Source: Maylandia zebra
Taxonomy: Eukaryota > Chordata > Actinopteri > Cichliformes > Cichlidae
Assembly (NCBI RefSeq): GCF_041146795.1
Contig: NC_135175.1
Coordinates: forward strand, 22,584,575-22,648,574
DNA: 64,000 bases
Reading direction: 5' to 3'
A program made the translations under genes and the position numbers. The notes under the pieces are model-generated. The model made no database searches, was not told the DNA's origin, and saw nothing but the letters and a program-made list of their open reading frames with translations. Positions 62,719 to 64,000 of the stretch are shown in pieces. Position 1 is the stretch's first letter, and the number at the start of each line of letters is the position of its first letter.

Positions 62719-63209
62719 CCGTATTTTTCAGACTATAAAGCACATTTAAAAGCCTTTAATTTTCTCAAAAATAGACAGTGCACCTTATGTATGGTTGTGC
62801 TTACTGATTTCAAACCAATTCTATGTGGTACACGGCACTCTGTCAAATGTTTTAGTATGACTTTGGTAAGCTACAAAGCAGCACCACTTGATGTATCGTC
62901 GGAGCATGGCTACCATAGTCAGCACCCTCGTAGAGTAATTCGTACTGTGCTTCAACATAATATGGTGTGTGTGTATAAGGGCCTGGCACCTGTTGAGAGC
63001 CATGCTTATGTAGCAGATTTCAAACTGATCAATCCACATTCATCAGTCCATAAATCCTGAAAAGTAAGTGTATTGTTCTGTATTTTATGTCTTACAACTG
63101 AACAATTTTGAGAGTTATTGTAAATGAGTTGAATAAAGTTTGACTTATCTGTTTTGTTTGGCTTAATGTGCCTTAGAATTTAGTGCGCCTTACAGTCCGA
63201 AAAATACAG
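62719..63209. mobile_element. Non-autonomous DNA transposon (about 490 bp), GTATTTTTC-type ends
   Basis: The left end is CCGTATTTTTCAGACTATAA and the right end, reverse complemented, is CTGTATTTTTCGGACTGTAA. The ends stay aligned for about 27 nt with mostly A/G differences. The interior (SYKAAPLD-type frame at 62683-63060) has no transposase signature, and a target duplication was not found, so the superfamily is not assigned. It is a familiar type of fish interspersed repeat. Confidence 0.75.
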
Positions 63210-64000
63210 AACATATATATCATTACACACTGAAGAGTTGTACAGTACATTATTAGATTCAACTGAATAAAAATGTTTATCATATGGTGGTGGAACATTT
63301 CTAAGGACATTTTCGCATTCTATTAACACAATAAAAACAAACAGAGTCTGTAAACCAAGATATGGTGCTATAGTAACTTACTATAAACATTATATGGTCA
63401 AGCTAAACCCACACAATGAAGTCAGAGCAGACAGTTTCAGACCACCTGCTTTAAACACTTCACATGCACTCAACTCACATGATCCTAAATGCCCAAAGGT
63501 CTCAAATTCCCGTTTCTGTGTGTACTTACCTGGTACAACAGTATATCATAATGTCTGGGGAGCAGTTAACATAAAAGTAAAAAATAATTTACTCAGTATG
63601 ACTTTTGGCAAAATGAAAAATTTGGAGACAGATGACTCCTAAACAGCAGTTTCTACATTTTTTCAGTCAAATTTGGGGCATGTTTAATACACACTCCACT
63701 AAATCTACAATAAACTTAGCATGGCCGATATTAGGGCCTAATTAAAAATGTACTATGATGATAAGAGAGATCTGTAAGTCTGGAAATGTTTACATAGACT
63801 TTTCTATGATCTGATTATTCCCAAGAGCTGTGCTGACTCACTGCACTAAACTGAATCTCCTATAATGAGAAACATTTCCCAGAACTGCACCTCAGACAAA
63901 CCTTTACTTACCAGACTGAGACGATCAGATCAGCAGTCTAGAGAAAGGAAACAATTCATCAGATCACTGTTTGATGATTCAGACTGTTGAGCCTCTTCAC
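63210..64000. other. Right flank of the window
   Basis: No gene or repeat was recognised apart from the two minus-strand splice-donor-like sites noted for the Helentron leader (exon ends 63530 and 63912). It is unclear whether this is still inside the Helentron or is host sequence. Confidence 0.4.

Noticed and set aside
62683..63060. 125-codon plus-strand frame as a gene
   Set aside because: It lies within a terminal-repeat-bounded non-autonomous transposon and lacks any transposase or other domain signature.

Overview
The window looks like teleost fish genomic DNA, probably a percomorph and possibly a cichlid-like lineage. The basis is split genes with consensus GT/AG sites and one 77-bp intron, long (CA)n/(GT)n microsatellites, relics of fish Tc1-like, hAT-like and L2/Maui-type elements, and a vertebrate gene pair in conserved order. 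The lineage is inferred from repeat style; no search was run.

Layout. (1) 1-26.3 kb, plus strand: the 3' end of slc9a9 (endosomal Na+/H+ exchanger NHE9). Four C-terminal-tail exons can be read (16698-16743, 18149-18204, 25557-25662, 25740-25937). Everything upstream of 16.7 kb appears to be one large intron holding microsatellites, a perfect 16-bp hairpin and three decayed DNA transposons. (2) 29.3-31.4 kb, minus strand: an intact single-exon chst2 (N-acetylglucosamine-6-O-sulfotransferase), convergent with slc9a9 as at the human locus, with a short 3' UTR, a start-stop upstream ORF and a CCAAT/CRE/GC-box promoter candidate. (3) 33.1-49.4 kb: a 16-kb tandem array of four 3.7-4.9 kb units plus a partial fifth. 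The units contain an 18-19 bp minisatellite, (TC)n(CA)n tracts, a duplicated 0.3-kb module and 65-bp satellite repeats carrying octamer and CCAAT motifs. (4) 50.9-51.2 kb: a 310-bp hAT-type MITE with an 8-bp target duplication. (5) 51.3-64 kb, minus strand: an apparently intact autonomous Helentron (Helitron-like rolling-circle transposon) whose single ORF encodes about 2,458 residues, with adjacent perfect hairpins downstream (one with a G-quadruplex-type loop) and degraded, splice-site-flanked exon fragments including a zinc-finger-like one.

How it fits together. slc9a9 and chst2 are host genes meeting tail to tail and are functionally unrelated. Upstream of chst2 the locus has become a repeat-rich domain. 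The Helentron polyprotein carries, in order, a C76/USP-like cysteine protease, a Lys/Arg-rich repeat array, a Cys/His cluster, a HUH-type two-tyrosine Rep nuclease, a Pif1 helicase and an EEP endonuclease, so it may still be mobile. The tandem array beside it could be a non-autonomous rolling-circle relative or a macrosatellite; the sequence alone does not decide this.

Limits: no homology search, alignment program or splice predictor was used. Family assignments come from motif recognition, and transposon ends are approximate unless stated. Residue numbers for the Helentron protein count from the ATG at 61417.
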